Source: Dermatemys mawii (lineage: Eukaryota; Chordata; Testudines; Dermatemydidae). From it: 64,000 nt of DNA. Positions 38,917 through 49,856 of this stretch are shown here, in pieces (positions within the stretch are counted from its first letter, which is position 1; each line of letters starts with the position of its first letter). The position numbers were made by a program, and so were the translations under genes. Below the pieces are notes generated by a model. The model had not been told where the DNA came from. It saw nothing but the letters and a program-made list of their open reading frames with translations, and ran no database searches. The stretch covers positions 7,404,336 to 7,468,335 of the forward strand of contig ML677385.1 in NCBI GenBank assembly GCA_007922305.1. The letters are read 5' to 3'.

Positions 38917-39118
38917 CATAGAATCACAGAAGATTAGGGTTGGAAGAGACCTCAGGAGGTTACCTAGTCCAACCCCCTGCTCAAAGCAACATCGATCCCC
39001 AACTAAATCATGCCAGCCAGGGCTTTGTCAAGGCTGACCTTAAAAACGACTAAGGGTGAAGATTCCACCACCTCCCTAGATAACCCATTCCAGTGTTCCA
39101 CCACCCTTCTAGTGAAAC
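38917..39118 (-). mobile_element. Second CR1 3' end inserted in the first
   Basis: A complete CR1 3' end (CATAGAATCACAGAAG, GGTTGGAAGAGACCTCAGG, CCAACCCCCTGCTCAAAG, CCAACTAAATCATGCCAGC) interrupts the host CR1 in the phrase CATCTAGT|CCAGTCCCC. Same orientation as the host. Confidence 0.82.
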
Positions 39119-39163
39119 AGTCCAGTCCCCTGCACTCAAGGCAGGACTAAGTATTATCTATAC

Positions 39164-39376
39164 CAGGCCTGCACAACTCAGAAAGCAGCGAGGGCCATAT
39201 TACTGCAAAAAAACCAACTGCGGGCCAAAAAGCCCCGCCCTCACTCTGCCCCCATCCACTCCACTGCTTGGCTTGCCCCCCCCCTTATTGCCTGTTCCCC
39301 CCCCACCCCCCGTGGGCCGCACAGTGAGCCTGTGTGGGCTGCATGTGGCCCCCAAGCCGCATGTTGTGCAGGCCTG
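39164..39376. mobile_element. Non-autonomous hAT element, family C
   Basis: 213 bp with ends CAGGCCTGCACAAC and GTTGTGCAGGCCTG, exact inverses. The 8-bp duplication ATCTATAC is perfect (39156-39163 and 39377-39384). The interior is C-rich (GGGCCGCACAGTGAGCC). Confidence 0.92.
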
Positions 39377-39488
39377 ATCTATACCATCCCTGACAGGTAT
39401 TTGTCCAACCTGCTCTTAAAAATCTCCAATGATGGAGAGTCCACAACCTCTCTAGGAAATTTATTCTAGTGGTTAACCACCCTGACAG

Positions 39489-40199
39489 TTAAGAAGTTTT
39501 TCCTAAGGTCCAAGCTAAGCTGCACCCTTGCTGAAATTTAAGACCATTGCTTTTTATCCTCTTGTCCATAGTTAAGAGCAACAATTTTTCTTCCTCCTCC
39601 TTGTAACAACCTTTTATGTACCTGAGAACTGTCATGTCCCTTCTCAGTCTTCTCTTCTCCAGACTAAACAAACCCATTTTTTCCAATCTTCCCTCATAGG
39701 TCATGTTTTCTAAACCTTTGATCATTTTTGTTGCTCTTCTCTGGACTTTCTCCAATTGTCCACATTTTTCCTGAAATGCGACGCCCAGAACTGGACACAA
39801 TATTCCAGTTGAGGCCAATCTGCGTGGAGTAGAGCGGAAGAATTACTGCTTGTGTCTTGCTTACAATACTCCTGTTAATACATCCCAGAATGATGTTTGC
39901 TTTATTTACTAGTGTTACACTGTTGACTAGTTTAGCTTGTGGTCCACTATGACCCCCAGATCCCTTTCCGCAGTACTGCTTCCTAGGCAGTCCTTTCCCA
40001 TTTTATATGTGTATAACTGATTGTTCTTTCTTAAGTGGAGTACTTTGCATTTGCCCTTATTTAATTTCATCCTCTTTACTTCAGACCATTTCTCCAGTTT
40101 GTCCAGATCATTTTGAATTTTAATCCTGTTCTCCAAAACACGTGTAACCCCTCCCAGCTTGGCATCATCCACAAACTTTAAGTGTCCTCTCTCTGACAT
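39489..40199 (-). pseudogene. CR1 ORF2 reverse transcriptase remnant
   Basis: Two open pieces. 40199-39927 reads LKFVDDAKLGG (the RT FADDTKLGG catalytic box, with the pair of Asp kept), NRIKIQNDLDKLEKW, KCKVLHLRKNNQLYTYKMG and AERDLGVIVDHKLN. 39818-39489 reads QLEKVQRRATKMIKGLENMT and GLFSLEKRRLRRDM. Between them (LEYCVQFW-like text) lies at least one frameshift. This is the C-terminal half of a CR1 RT. Confidence 0.88.
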
Positions 40200-40208
40200 T
40201 ATCTAAAT

Positions 40209-40496
40209 CAGGGGTAGGCAACCTATGGCATGGGTGTCAAAGGCAGCACACAAGCTGATTTTCAGTGGCACTCACACTGCCCGGGTCCTGGCCACCAGTC
40301 TGGGGGGCTCTGCATTTTAATTTATTTAAAAAAACCTTTTTTACTTTACATACAACAATAGTTTAGTTCTATATTACACACTTATAGAAAGAGACCTTCT
40401 AAAAACACTAAAATGTATTACCGGCATGCAAAACCTTACATTAGAGTGAATAACTGAAGTTTCAGCACACCACTTCTGAAAGGCTGCCGACCCCTG
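40209..40496. mobile_element. Non-autonomous hAT element, short form
   Basis: Ends CAGGGGTAGGCAACCTATGG and AAGGCTGCCGACCCCTG. The 8-bp duplication ATCTAAAT is perfect (40201-40208 and 40497-40504). Interrupts the CR1 RT region. Confidence 0.92.
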
Positions 40497-40719
40497 ATCT
40501 AAATCATTGATGAACATATTGAACAGATCCTGTGGTTCCATCACTTTCATTCAAGCTTGTACAAGTTATATTGTGATGTACACACAAAACCATCACCTGC
40601 TTTACAGCAGGTAAACTAGAACAATCTCAAAAGTCAGTATTTATTTTGGCTCCCATACATTTTGTCAGAAAGAGTGGACATTTCTGTTACATCTAAGTGT
40701 TTTGTTTAATAAACACTTA

Positions 40720-40933
40720 GGGCTTGTCTACACATATAGCTGCATCTCTCCCACCAGCATAGTAAAACCATCTCTGCGAGGGCAGTAGCTGTGTCTGCAA
40801 CAGAAGCTCTCCTGCTGACAGCACTGTCCACACCGGCACTTCTGTTGGTGTAACATATCACTCAGGGGGTGGCTCATTCACATCCCCCAGTGACATAAGT
40901 TAGGCCGACGTAAACTATAATGTAGACATTGCC
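40720..40933. mobile_element. Harbinger-type MITE
   Basis: Left end GGGCTTGTCTACACAT, right end ATGTAGACATTGCC; flanks TTA and TTG, the first matching the TWA target of Harbinger elements. Non-coding. Confidence 0.65.
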
Positions 40934-41331
40934 TTGGACGTGCATCAATAACAGCAGGAATTTTTGCTCAATAGAAAGAAAGCCACAACTGCTAATAAAT
41001 GGTTTGATACTATATACAAGAAAACAGCACAGTCCTTCTATATTTTAAAGAGCTATCGACAACACAGTATTAGGGAGTAGGCCTGTGTTTCACATATAGG
41101 CCAAAATGGAAATAAACCTCCAAAACTGGATTTCTATTCTCCTTCCACACTCTCCTATTTCCACCTAATTCTCTAAGAACAGTACAACTTCAGAGTTACA
41201 AACACCTTGAGAATGGATGTTGTTCGTAGCTCTCAACAAAGCGTTATGGTGGTTCTTTCAAGTTTACAACTGAACATTGACTTAAAATATCTTTGAAACT
41301 TTACTCTGCAGAAGAAAAATGTTTTAACCAT

Positions 41332-41990
41332 TGTGATGGGGCAAGGCCAGATGGCTATAGGAAAGTGCTGAAGAACAGATATGTGAGTCTCAGGCTAAAC
41401 AAATCCCTGGTACCACTGGAACCTTCTAGAAATCAGTAGAAATAGCTAGCCTGATTGAGACACCTGAAGCCAATCAGGGACTGGCTGAAACCAGTTAAAA
41501 GCCTTCCAGTTAGTCAGGTGGGTGTGAATGTCAGGAGCTGTGGGAAGAAGTTGTACTGTTGATGAGACTGAGTGATAGACATATCATCCAGAAGGAAGGA
41601 GGCCCTGAGGTAAGGGTGAAGTGGAGTTTGAAGAAGCGGGGACTGCTGTGGGGAAGTAGCCCAGGGAATTGTATTGTGTTTTGTGGATAAAAGGTCAGCC
41701 ATCTTAGCTGATACTATTAGGGTCCCTGGGCTGAAGCCCAGAGTAGAGGGTGGGCCCGCGCTCCCCCCTTTCTATCTCCCCTAATTAATCACTGAGATTG
41801 GGAGACAATAGAGACTGTGCCAGGAAGGATAGCTTCTCCTCACTGGCTTATGATGAAAATGGCTCAATAGGCTGTGACCTTGTCTCCAGAGAGAGAAGGG
41901 CTACGTGGAGGGTCACAGTGAGCCGCTGAGGCTAGTGAAATCCGCCAGGAAACGCGGAATCCACGAAGATAAGGACAGAGCTTTGTCACA
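41332..41990 (+). mobile_element. Solo LTR, family C, with 4-bp duplication
   Basis: Begins TGTGATGGGGCAAGG and ends GCTTTGTCACA (TG...CA). CCAT flanks it on both sides (41328-41331 and 41991-41994). Inner text GGCCAGATGGCTATAGGA and GGGAAGTAGCCCAGGG belongs to a repeat common in turtles, to my recollection. Confidence 0.72.
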
Positions 41991-42090
41991 CCATCTTAAT
42001 TTAAATTAAACAAGCACAAAAAGTTTTGTTACCTTGTCACATTTTTTAAACTCCCCACCCCCATTTTTTGTTAGTAGTTTACATTTAACA

Positions 42091-43209
42091 CAGGGGTGGG
42101 CAAACTACGGCCCACGGGCCACATGTGGCCCCCCGGCCATTTTAATCCAGCCCGCGAGCTTGCTCTCTGTGGAAGGCTAGGCCGGCATGCTGTGGGTCCC
42201 CGTGCTCGCAGGTGGGCCCTCCAGGTCGAGTGGAGAGCTGCTGGGCGCCGCCCTCCCTGGCCGGGTGCAGCGCGGGGAGCCACCGGCCCTGCGCTCTCTG
42301 GCCGGGGGCCGGGTGGAGCGTGGGGCCCCCCGGTCTGCCCCGCGCTCCCTGACCCAGTGGCCGGATGGAGCACAGGGAGCTGCAGGGTCCCTCGCTCCCT
42401 GGCCCAGCGGCGGCTGAGTGAAGCGCGGGGAGTCGCCGGCCCCCGCCCTCCCTAGCCCAGGGCCCGCCAAGCCCAGTGTGCTGTGGATCCCCATGCTCGC
42501 GGGCTGGGCCCGCCCCATGCTCCCTAGCCCAGCGGGGAGCTGCGGGGCCCCGCGCTCCCTGGCCCAGCGGCTGGCCATGGGGAGCTGAGGGGCCCCACGC
42601 TCCCTGGCCGGGGTCCGGGTCCAGCGCGGAGCTTCGTACCCAGTGCTCCCTAGCCAGGCCCAGTCCAGGAGCGCCCAGCTGACTAAGATAAGGGTGGGGG
42701 TTAGGTTCGGGGGGGGGGGGGGGGGGGGGGGGGGGATCTTGGGAGGGTGTAGTCAGGGAACAAAGCAGAGGGGCTTAGATACGGGGTGGGATCCCAGGGG
42801 TGATGGTTAGGGTGGGGAGGATCTTGGGAGGATTTAGTCAGGGAACAAAGNNNNNNNNNNNNNNNNNNNNNNNNNNNNNNNNNNNNNNNNNNNNNNNNNN
42901 NNNNNNNNNNNNNNNNNNNNNNNNNNNNNNNNNNNNNNNNNNNNNNNNNNGATAGAGGGTAGGGTTCTGGGGCAGCAGTTAGAATGGGGGTCTCTGGAGG
43001 GGGCAATCAAGGGACAATGAGCCGGGGGGGGGGGGGGAGTTTTGGTTGGGTAGGGGGTTCGGAAGGGGGCAGGCGGGGCAGGAAGGGGGGGGGGGTTGGA
43101 TAAGGGACAGGGGCAAGCTGTTTGGGGAGGCACCGCCTTCCCTACCCGGCCCTCCGTACAATTTTGAAAGCCAATGTGGCCCTTGGGCCAAAAAGTTTAC
43201 CCATCCCTG
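42091..43209. mobile_element. GC-rich hAT element with a minisatellite
   Basis: Ends CAGGGGTGGGCAAACT and AGTTTACCCATCCCTG are inverted, with CGGCCCACGGGCC and GGCCCTTGGGCC just inside. Flanks share CATTTAACA (42082-42090 and 43210-43218), so the exact 8-bp duplication is ambiguous by one base. The interior (about 42180-42660) repeats GCGCTCCCTGGCCCAGCGG-type units; long G-runs and the assembly gap lie in the right part. The CpG-rich block is part of the repeat, not evidence for a promoter. Confidence 0.8.
42851..42950. other. Assembly gap (100 N)
   Basis: A run of exactly 100 N in the middle of the G-rich part of the hAT element, between two copies of CAGGGAACAAAG-like and GATAGAGGGTAGGG text. 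The true length is unknown. Confidence 0.98.
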
Positions 43210-43297
43210 CATTTAACACCTATTGCTTGACTGAATATTTCTGGTTCCAAATGAGATGGGAGGTTGCCTGGTCAGTTCGTAACTCAGGTTCTACTGT

Positions 43298-44316
43298 AGT
43301 CAGGAAATCGTCTAACACCAGTTGAATTCAGCTCAATCTATGAACACACACCGGGTGAATCAGAGGTTTTTGGAAGCTATATTGTCTAAGCATCTTTGAT
43401 ATTCTCTTCAAATGTTTGTTGAGCTTTTATTAGGCAGTGCCATGGCTGGTTATCTTGCAGTTATCTTCATCCCAAGTGGAATCGAGATTTCACTCTAAGC
43501 CAGCCAGAAGATTAAGTGGTTTTCAGATGACAAATTAGGAAACAAGGAGGGATGTGAAGCCCCCCACAGAATGTGCTTGGTTTTATTCTACCTTTTCTTT
43601 GGGCCAGAGCCTCCATTTCATGGGCCAAAGAGCTGTGTCTGTCTATCTGGGGATTTTTGAGGCATTAGGAAAGAAGTGTGGCAGAATGGCAAACTAGAAA
43701 TTGGCAGGCTTTTCCATTTGTTTTTTTAAGAAAGGAGGAGTAAAACAGCAGCTCATTTTAGCTACTAATATGTACTCCCTGTTAGCCACACCCCTGCTGT
43801 GCTGAAAGGTCATTTCTGGAATATGGACTCTTCCCACTGTAAGGCTGTAGTTAGAAAAACAGGTTTCAGTGTAAGGTTTTGTGAATGAAGTGTTGTGCAA
43901 AACCACACAAATATTTGCAGGTATACATGACAACATACACTGCATTCTGTATGTGGCTAGGTGGCCACAGATATCACATGGAGGGAGCAGTGGCCCACTC
44001 CCTGCAAAAGGAGAAACTTGACCCATGCAGATGAGAGTTTATTTAAAAAGCCAGCACTCAGTAGAGAAGGATATGCTACTGCAGTGAAGGTGTACACCTA
44101 TGGGCAGTCACAACAATCAAGACATAATGGTCCTCCAATCCCTTCCCCATAAGATCCTTGACCAGAAGTGGAACCTGAGTGGCTCCTAGTGGGGAAGGGT
44201 AGCTGGATGTGCTATTACCCCCCACCCACAACCACCAGAGATTTTTGAGGTTGTCCCCCCAGGACAGAGTTTTGAAGGATAGGAAGGAGAATGAGGAAGA
44301 AGCAGGGACATTCCCA
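43298..44316. other. Unassigned sequence
   Basis: No gene or repeat recognised. Confidence 0.4.
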
Positions 44317-44990
44317 GGGTATGTCTACATTGGAGCTGGAGGTGTAGATTTCAGCTCAAGGAGACATATCTGCACAAACTTTGCTCGAGCTAACACACTA
44401 AAAACAGAAGTGTAGGCACAAAAGTGCGAGCAGCAGGAGGGGCTTCCCAGCCCGAGTACAATCTCGTTTGAAACCCTAGGTCAGGGGTGGCCAACCTGTG
44501 GCTCTGGAGCCACATGTGGCTCCTCAGAAGTTAATATGCGGCTCCTTGTATAGGCACCAACTCCGGGGCTGGAGATACAGGCACCAACTTTCCAATGTGC
44601 CAGGAGGTGCTCACTGCTCAACCTCTGACTCTGCCACTGTCTCCACTCCACCCCTTCTTGCCCCCTTCCCTGAGCTAGTTGTGCCCTCGCTCCTCTCCCT
44701 CTCCCCGCAAGAGCTTCCTGCATGCCACTAAACAGCTGATTGGGGGTGGGGAGGTAGTGCTGATCAGCAGGGCTGCTGGTAGGTGGGAGGCGAGGGGAGC
44801 TGATGGGGGGCTGCTGACGAATTACTGTGGCTCTTTGGCAACGTAGATTGGTAAACTCTGGCTCCTTCTCAGGCTCAGGATGGCCACCCCTGCCCTAGGT
44901 ACAAACTCAGGTGCCCAGCCCCTCCCACCACACGTGCTGCCACAGTTCCACTTCTATTTTTAGCATACTGGCTCGCTTAGAGCTAGTCAT
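44317..44990. mobile_element. Palindromic MITE split by a hAT element
   Basis: Left arm 44317-44481 (GGGTATGTCTACATTGGAG, GAGCTAACACACTAAAAACA). The right arm, from 44893 to about 44990 (TTCTATTTTTAGCATACTGG, CTTAGAGCTAGTC), is the inverse of the left but stops early. The hAT insertion at 44482 is at the symmetry centre. Confidence 0.65.
44482..44892. mobile_element. Non-autonomous hAT element, family D
   Basis: Ends CAGGGGTGGCCAACCTG and GGATGGCCACCCCTG are inverted. The duplication CCCTAGGT is perfect (44474-44481 and 44893-44900). Subterminal text repeats GTGGCTCTGGAGCCACATG and GGCTCCTTCTCAGGC. Confidence 0.9.
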
Positions 44991-45079
44991 AGCCAGACCA
45001 AATTTATTATTAAGGGCAAATTAAGAGATGTGGGTTTTATTGAGTGCGGGACAAATCCATAATCAGTGCAATAGGGCTG

Positions 45080-45083
<4 letters not shown>

Positions 45084-45115
<32 letters not shown>
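45084..45115. repeat. Poly-T tract, about 30 nt
   Basis: A long uninterrupted T-run, which may be a retroposon tail read in antisense. No element body was recognised on its right side. Confidence 0.8.
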
Positions 45116-45118
<3 letters not shown>

Positions 45119-45996
45119 GAATGATTGGACATCAGATTCAGACCTGAAAATTGACTGCAATGCACTGGGAGGCATCAGGTCTTGCAGAGAACAAAACATT
45201 GCCCCCCTCCCCTCAAAAAAACCAGCAGCTGTTGGTGCCTATTATTAGGACTAGTATGATCCAAACCTACCTTTCAGCACATAGAGCATCACAACAGCAC
45301 AGGTCATTCCAGGAATGGAATTTTGTGGGCCTAGACCCTTTCCTCTCACAATCCCCAGAGTGGGACAACTTGTGTGTTCCCAACACCTTGCAAATGTACG
45401 TACAGAGCAGCACAGTGAATTGCAGTGCTATGAATCCTGGGATACCTGTCCAGAGAGCTGTATTCCTTGTCATGGCGAGATGCAGCAGGTGTTGGGCGTA
45501 TGACAGCACAGTGATGTGGCTGCATTATCACGGGTTAGGTTACCATGGGTTAATTTACCCATGATTTGCGTGCAGTAAAGATTTAGCCTCAGACGAGTTC
45601 TTCGCCACCAGAAGTGCCACCAATCTTTACAAACACACCTGCATGTGTATTTATATACAAAATAAATCATGAATCTCACTTGCATTTGAGAACTCCCTCA
45701 CCTAAAATTTCCCATGTTTCTTGGGTAGAGTCCCTCTGGATTCTAGGAGAATATATGAAGGGGGAGCAGGATTAAAATGTAGTCCTGATGAACTCTCTCA
45801 CTGTTGCCACTGTCAAACAGCTCTTGTTAGATCTCTCTCCTGCTTCTAAACCATTGTGATTATTTAGTTGGAAGTCTGTATGTATTCAATGCCTTTGTGG
45901 TACAGTATCACAGACTATGGTTTGGTATGCACACTAACATGGCAGTACTGGAACTCAGGTGTCAAAACTAACACAGCACACCTTCACTTTCTCTGA
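45116..45996. other. Unassigned sequence with a small hairpin
   Basis: An ACCATGGGTTAATTTACCCATG hairpin core lies near 45543. GAATCCTGGGATACCTGTCC resembles text inside the MITE at 49179, so part of this may be an old Harbinger-type repeat. No gene recognised. Confidence 0.4.
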
Positions 45997-46266
45997 GGTC
46001 TGATCTACACTACAGATGTCTGCCTGGACAGTAAGGTTGGTTAGGGGTGTGATTTTTTTTACATTTTTATACTGGCAAAAGCCCTTGTGTAGATGCAGTT
46101 AACAGCAAATTTGCTGCATTTGTGGAAATAGTATAAGCTATATAATTAAAGTCACTCTTTTGCCAGTATAAACTTCATCTCCACTAGAATGGTATGAGAA
46201 TATACCTATAACAGGAAAACCTTTTCTAGGGTACACTAAGCCTGACCTATGCAGACAGGCATCTAG
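45997..46266. mobile_element. Palindromic MITE-like element
   Basis: Left text GGTCTGATCTACACTACAG resembles reptile Harbinger MITEs. Internal arms TATACTGGCAAAAG (about 46068) and CTTTTGCCAGTATA (46157-46170) are exact inverses. Outer boundaries are approximate. Confidence 0.5.
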
Positions 46267-47639
46267 GGGATCTTTTATTCCACATTGATCTCTCAAGGAA
46301 GAGCTAAAGCCCATTCTTGAACTTTTCTCCATGGTGGTGTAATTCCTAACACCAATAACTTAACGTACTGGCTTTGACATTACAGTATTAACTTTCTAGA
46401 CTCCAATTAAAACACAGCAAGTCTATATACACCCCAGACTCACTCACTGGGAAGTCAAAAAATGACATCTAGAATTAGGATAACAATTAGCTAAACTCTC
46501 AAAAAGCATACCATATCTACATCTATCTATTCATTTAGGACTTTTGCCTCTTTCTCACAATCCAGGCCAACATACAATTCTATACAAGAGAAAGAAAGGA
46601 TTGTCACTGTCATTTCGAATAAATTCCAGCAAAAGCATAAAAGTTATATACCATCCTAAGAACTTTAACACATAAAAATCTTACCTTTTTTCAAAGTGTA
46701 GCGGCTGGCTCACCTGTTTTTCTGTTCTAACTGTGGTATACTGCTATAGGTACAAAATGCTACACACAGGAACTAGAAAAACCAGCCTCACTTCCCCCAA
46801 CAATCTATTTGCACAATGCACACACCCAGCTGGCAAACATTATGTTGTACAGCAGCAGTCATTCAGTTTCCAAAGTACCAGGAAATACCTGTTGTACTAA
46901 CCCACTGAGTTTTCAAAGGAACTAGAAGTGGCTTCTTCCTTTAAGAACCTATTTGGCAAACTCTGAAGTGAAGTGGCACAGTACATGTCAGAGGAGAATT
47001 ATTAAATTTATTTAAACAGCAACGGGGTTAATGGAACACAGATCCCCGTTACCATAATATAAATAAAACTAACAATTACTTCTTTCTTTTCAAGAGACTC
47101 TGAACATGGGCTTTGAGTCCTTTAGATGTAGCATGGGGAAGAAATACAAACTGACAAAATATTTACTAAATTAAGAAAAAATACTATGTACTCATCTGGC
47201 ACTAACATTATTTGAAATTGTTAAAAAGTACAGAATAAAGTTCACTCATGTTAATAGTACTGCATAGTATGAAAAAAAGCCCATAAAGATATGCTGAAAC
47301 CTCCAAATTCTTAAATGAGTGTCACCAACTCTAGTTAAGTGTTATATATTCTACCAGTATGTTTGAGTTCAAAATAATGACAGTCTCGCGTCACATTTAT
47401 CATGCAAACATAAGCATAACGTGGAAGCAGTTATTTTATATGAGGAATAATGCCAACTTTCTCACACTGTCTTGGCAAAGCTCTTCCCATTTACCTACAA
47501 GATTGCTACTCTTTCCATGATCACAGCCAAAACCCCACAGCTGTGTCTAATTTCCAGTACAGGAATGTACAAAGTTTCAATAGCACTAATGTTTGAAGAT
47601 TCAGAGTGCTCGGTTAGTTGTAATTAATTCTAAAGCATC
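46267..47639. other. Unassigned sequence
   Basis: AT-rich; no gene or repeat recognised. Confidence 0.4.
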
Positions 47640-47770
47640 CCACTTCACAGCTGGAAAAAAGTAAACAAAGGTTAAGTGACTTGCCTAAGGCCCATATTAA
47701 TGACAGAGCTGAGATTGAGCACAGTTCCTGACTCCTAGCCACTTGTTCATTCAGCTAGACTTTGCAGCCT
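47640..47770. mobile_element. MIR-like SINE fragment
   Basis: GGTTAAGTGACTTGCCTAAGG, preceded by CACTTCACAGCTGG and followed by CCTGACTCCTAGCCAC, is the conserved core of MIR-class SINEs read in antisense. Confidence 0.6.
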
Positions 47771-48421
47771 CTGCAGTATTGCCATGTGCTTATTTGGAGC
47801 TATTATTTTAACATTGCCAAAAGTTTCACTAAAAACACACAAAACCCACTACAGACACAACAAACTGTTCAGTTTCAGTGCAGGACTTCAACCCTACCCA
47901 GCTCCAAAAAACATCACAGTACAGTTCAGCGTATGAATTGAGTATATCTATTTAAAGTGCAATTTAAAAATTACAATTTAGATAAACAATAATAAACTGG
48001 AGCAATTCTGTATTACTGTGTTCAGAGTAGCTACATATGTGACTGAATATTATGGAGGAGGGTTCCTAGTTGCTTTAGAACCAAAGGAAACTATTTACAG
48101 ACTCTATTGCTATATGAATAATTTTAGTGTTTGGGACACTGACCACACACAGTGAATGCCAGTTAAAATATCCAAGGAACTGGGGAGGGGGAGGAAAGGA
48201 AATCAAATACCTAAGCTGACACTGCTATCAACTTTATAACATCCCCCTCCTCTGAGCATGTCTGCCTCTGAAAATGAATACAATCCTCACAGGCTTGCCA
48301 TCCATCTAGACTCCTCAGCTTCTGGATATGAAAGTAATTCTCCTCCCCACAGATGGAAATGCCCTTCTGCATCCATGGCCAGCAAAAAGACCATACCCAC
48401 TTCAGACTGAAACTTCATGGA
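47771..48421. other. Unassigned sequence
   Basis: No gene or repeat family recognised. Confidence 0.4.
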
Positions 48422-48628
48422 ACATCTACATAGCAATTAAATACCCATGACTCATACTGCAAAACTGCAATGTAAACATCTAGGCTCCAGCCAGAGTCCA
48501 AGCTCTGGGACCCCATGATGGGAAAGTCTGAGCCCAAATGGCAGTTTTTAGTTCCACAGCCCAAGCTCTGTAAGCCCGAGTTAGCTAACCCAGGTCAACT
48601 TCAGGAGTTTAATTGCTGTGCAGATGTA
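48422..48628. mobile_element. MITE with 20-bp imperfect inverted ends
   Basis: Ends ACATCTACATAGCAATTAAA and TTTAATTGCTGTGCAGATGT pair with about two mismatches. The interior has inverted CCAAGCTCTGGGA-like and CCCAAGCTCTGTAAG text. Confidence 0.65.
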
Positions 48629-48935
48629 CTCAGTGACTCATGCATTCCTGACCTCCAGACTGGATTACTGTGTTCTTTCTGCCTACCAAGCTGTGTTGGG
48701 GGTGGGGAGGAGCTACAGTTGGTTCACACCACAGGAGCTCATCTACTCAGTTAACGCAGGCCATTCAGAGCTCATCACTGCAACACTCTGCTCTTTTCAG
48801 TCTCCCCAATTAACACTGGTCAAATTCCAGGTTTTAGCCCTCACCTTCAGTGTCCTCCACAGACGTGGCCCAAGATAACTGCAGGATGACCTCGCCCCTG
48901 TGTTCATGACCCCCATCACAGCAACAACAGAACCA
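48618..48935 (+). pseudogene. LINE reverse transcriptase C-terminal remnant
   Basis: An open frame reading FLTSRLDYCVLSAYQAVLG, then HSELITATLCSFQ, then VKFQVLALTFSVLHRRGP. This matches the order SRLDYCN, H-x-x-x-x-L, W-x-P-V, KI-LTFK-LHG-P of the C-terminal part of non-LTR reverse transcriptases (L2/CR1/Jockey group). The left edge abuts the MITE. Decayed; the 3' end near 48935 was not resolved. Confidence 0.65.
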
Positions 48936-49178
48936 TCAATGTTAAGAGTGAAACCCTGCAGAGGACAGAGCTCTCTAGGTTAATGGTCACAAATCTGCAA
49001 CTCAGTCCTAGAAGAGAGCAGGATGAACATGAACCTTTAGCTCTTTCAGAACAAACTCCAGCCTTTGCTTCTTCAACCCAGCCAAACAAACCCAGTTGTG
49101 CATAGGAGAAAAGGAGGCAGATATATCTCTGTGTGCACACTTCATCATTCTGGGAGGTGCCAGTGTTTTAAGAACTTA

Positions 49179-49853
49179 GGGCTTGGTTACACTGGCACTT
49201 TATAGCGCTATAAAGCCCCCACGAGTGCTATAACTTCCTCCCCGTCCACACTGGCAAGGCATGTGGAGCGCTATAACCAAGGAGTTATAGCGCTCCTGGT
49301 AATCCACCTCCGCATGGGGAATAAGGGCTGTAGCGCAGCTGCTGTAGCGCTACAGCAAGAATGTGGACACCCACTGCGCTACAAGTGATCTCTCGAGATG
49401 CCTAGAGCCATTTAAGGCAATTGACGTCTCTTCCCTTTCTTTTGAACTTGGCTGGAGGAATGTGGAAGTACCTCTTTAGAGTTTCTCTCTTAACTCCGCA
49501 GATAAGCAATGCAAATGTTTAAGGAGGGAGCCTGTGTGAAAACAAAGCCCTCTGTGAATGGAGGCTCGCTGACAGGCTTTCAGAAGAACGGAAAAAACAC
49601 TGTCTCTCTCCCTCCACATACACACAACACCCCCCCCTCACCCCCCTCGTTTAAAAAGCACGTTGCACCCAGCTGAATGCTGGGATACCTGCCCTAATGC
49701 ACTGCTCTTAATGCCGCATTAAGTGCCCCAAATGTGGCCATGCTACACCGCTGGTGCGTCTGAGTGTGGACATACAATAGCGCTATACATATTACTGTAT
49801 AAGGGGACCACTATAACCAATAGCGCTATAATCTTGTAAGTGTAACCATGCCC
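49179..49853. mobile_element. Harbinger MITE with palindromic AGCGCT motifs
   Basis: Ends GGGCTTGGTTACACT and AGTGTAACCATGCCC are inverted, with TTA on both sides (49176-49178 and 49854-49856), the Harbinger target. TAGCGCTATA or close variants recur many times (about 49203, 49269, 49288, 49344, 49793, 49822). Non-coding. Confidence 0.82.
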
Positions 49854-49856
49854 TTA

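Larger units (their letters stand above)
38873..40590 (-). mobile_element. CR1 LINE (host of three insertions)
   Basis: CR1 on the minus strand, 3' end at the left (ATTATAGAATGAGAACTGG), running through the 3'UTR to the RT region. Its own segments are about 38873-38916, 39121-39163, 39377-40208 and 40497-40590. Between them lie a second CR1 and two hAT elements. The protein-coding part is decayed. Confidence 0.88.
41179..43297. mobile_element. Old MITE split by an LTR and a hAT element
   Basis: Ends ACAGTACAACTTCAGAGTTA and, inverted, GTAACTCAGGTTCTACTGT. Own segments are 41179-41331, 41991-42090 and 43211-43297; they read as one continuous repeat once the two insertions are set aside (TTTTAACCAT|CTTAATTTAAAT, TTTAACA|CCTATTGC). 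Family not named with certainty. Confidence 0.7.

Noticed and set aside
42100..42700. CpG-rich block that looks like a promoter island
   Set aside because: It lies wholly inside a hAT element with inverted ends and flanking duplication, and consists of repeat units.
45151..45564. 137-codon plus-strand frame
   Set aside because: No domain; the region contains hairpins and text shared with MITEs.
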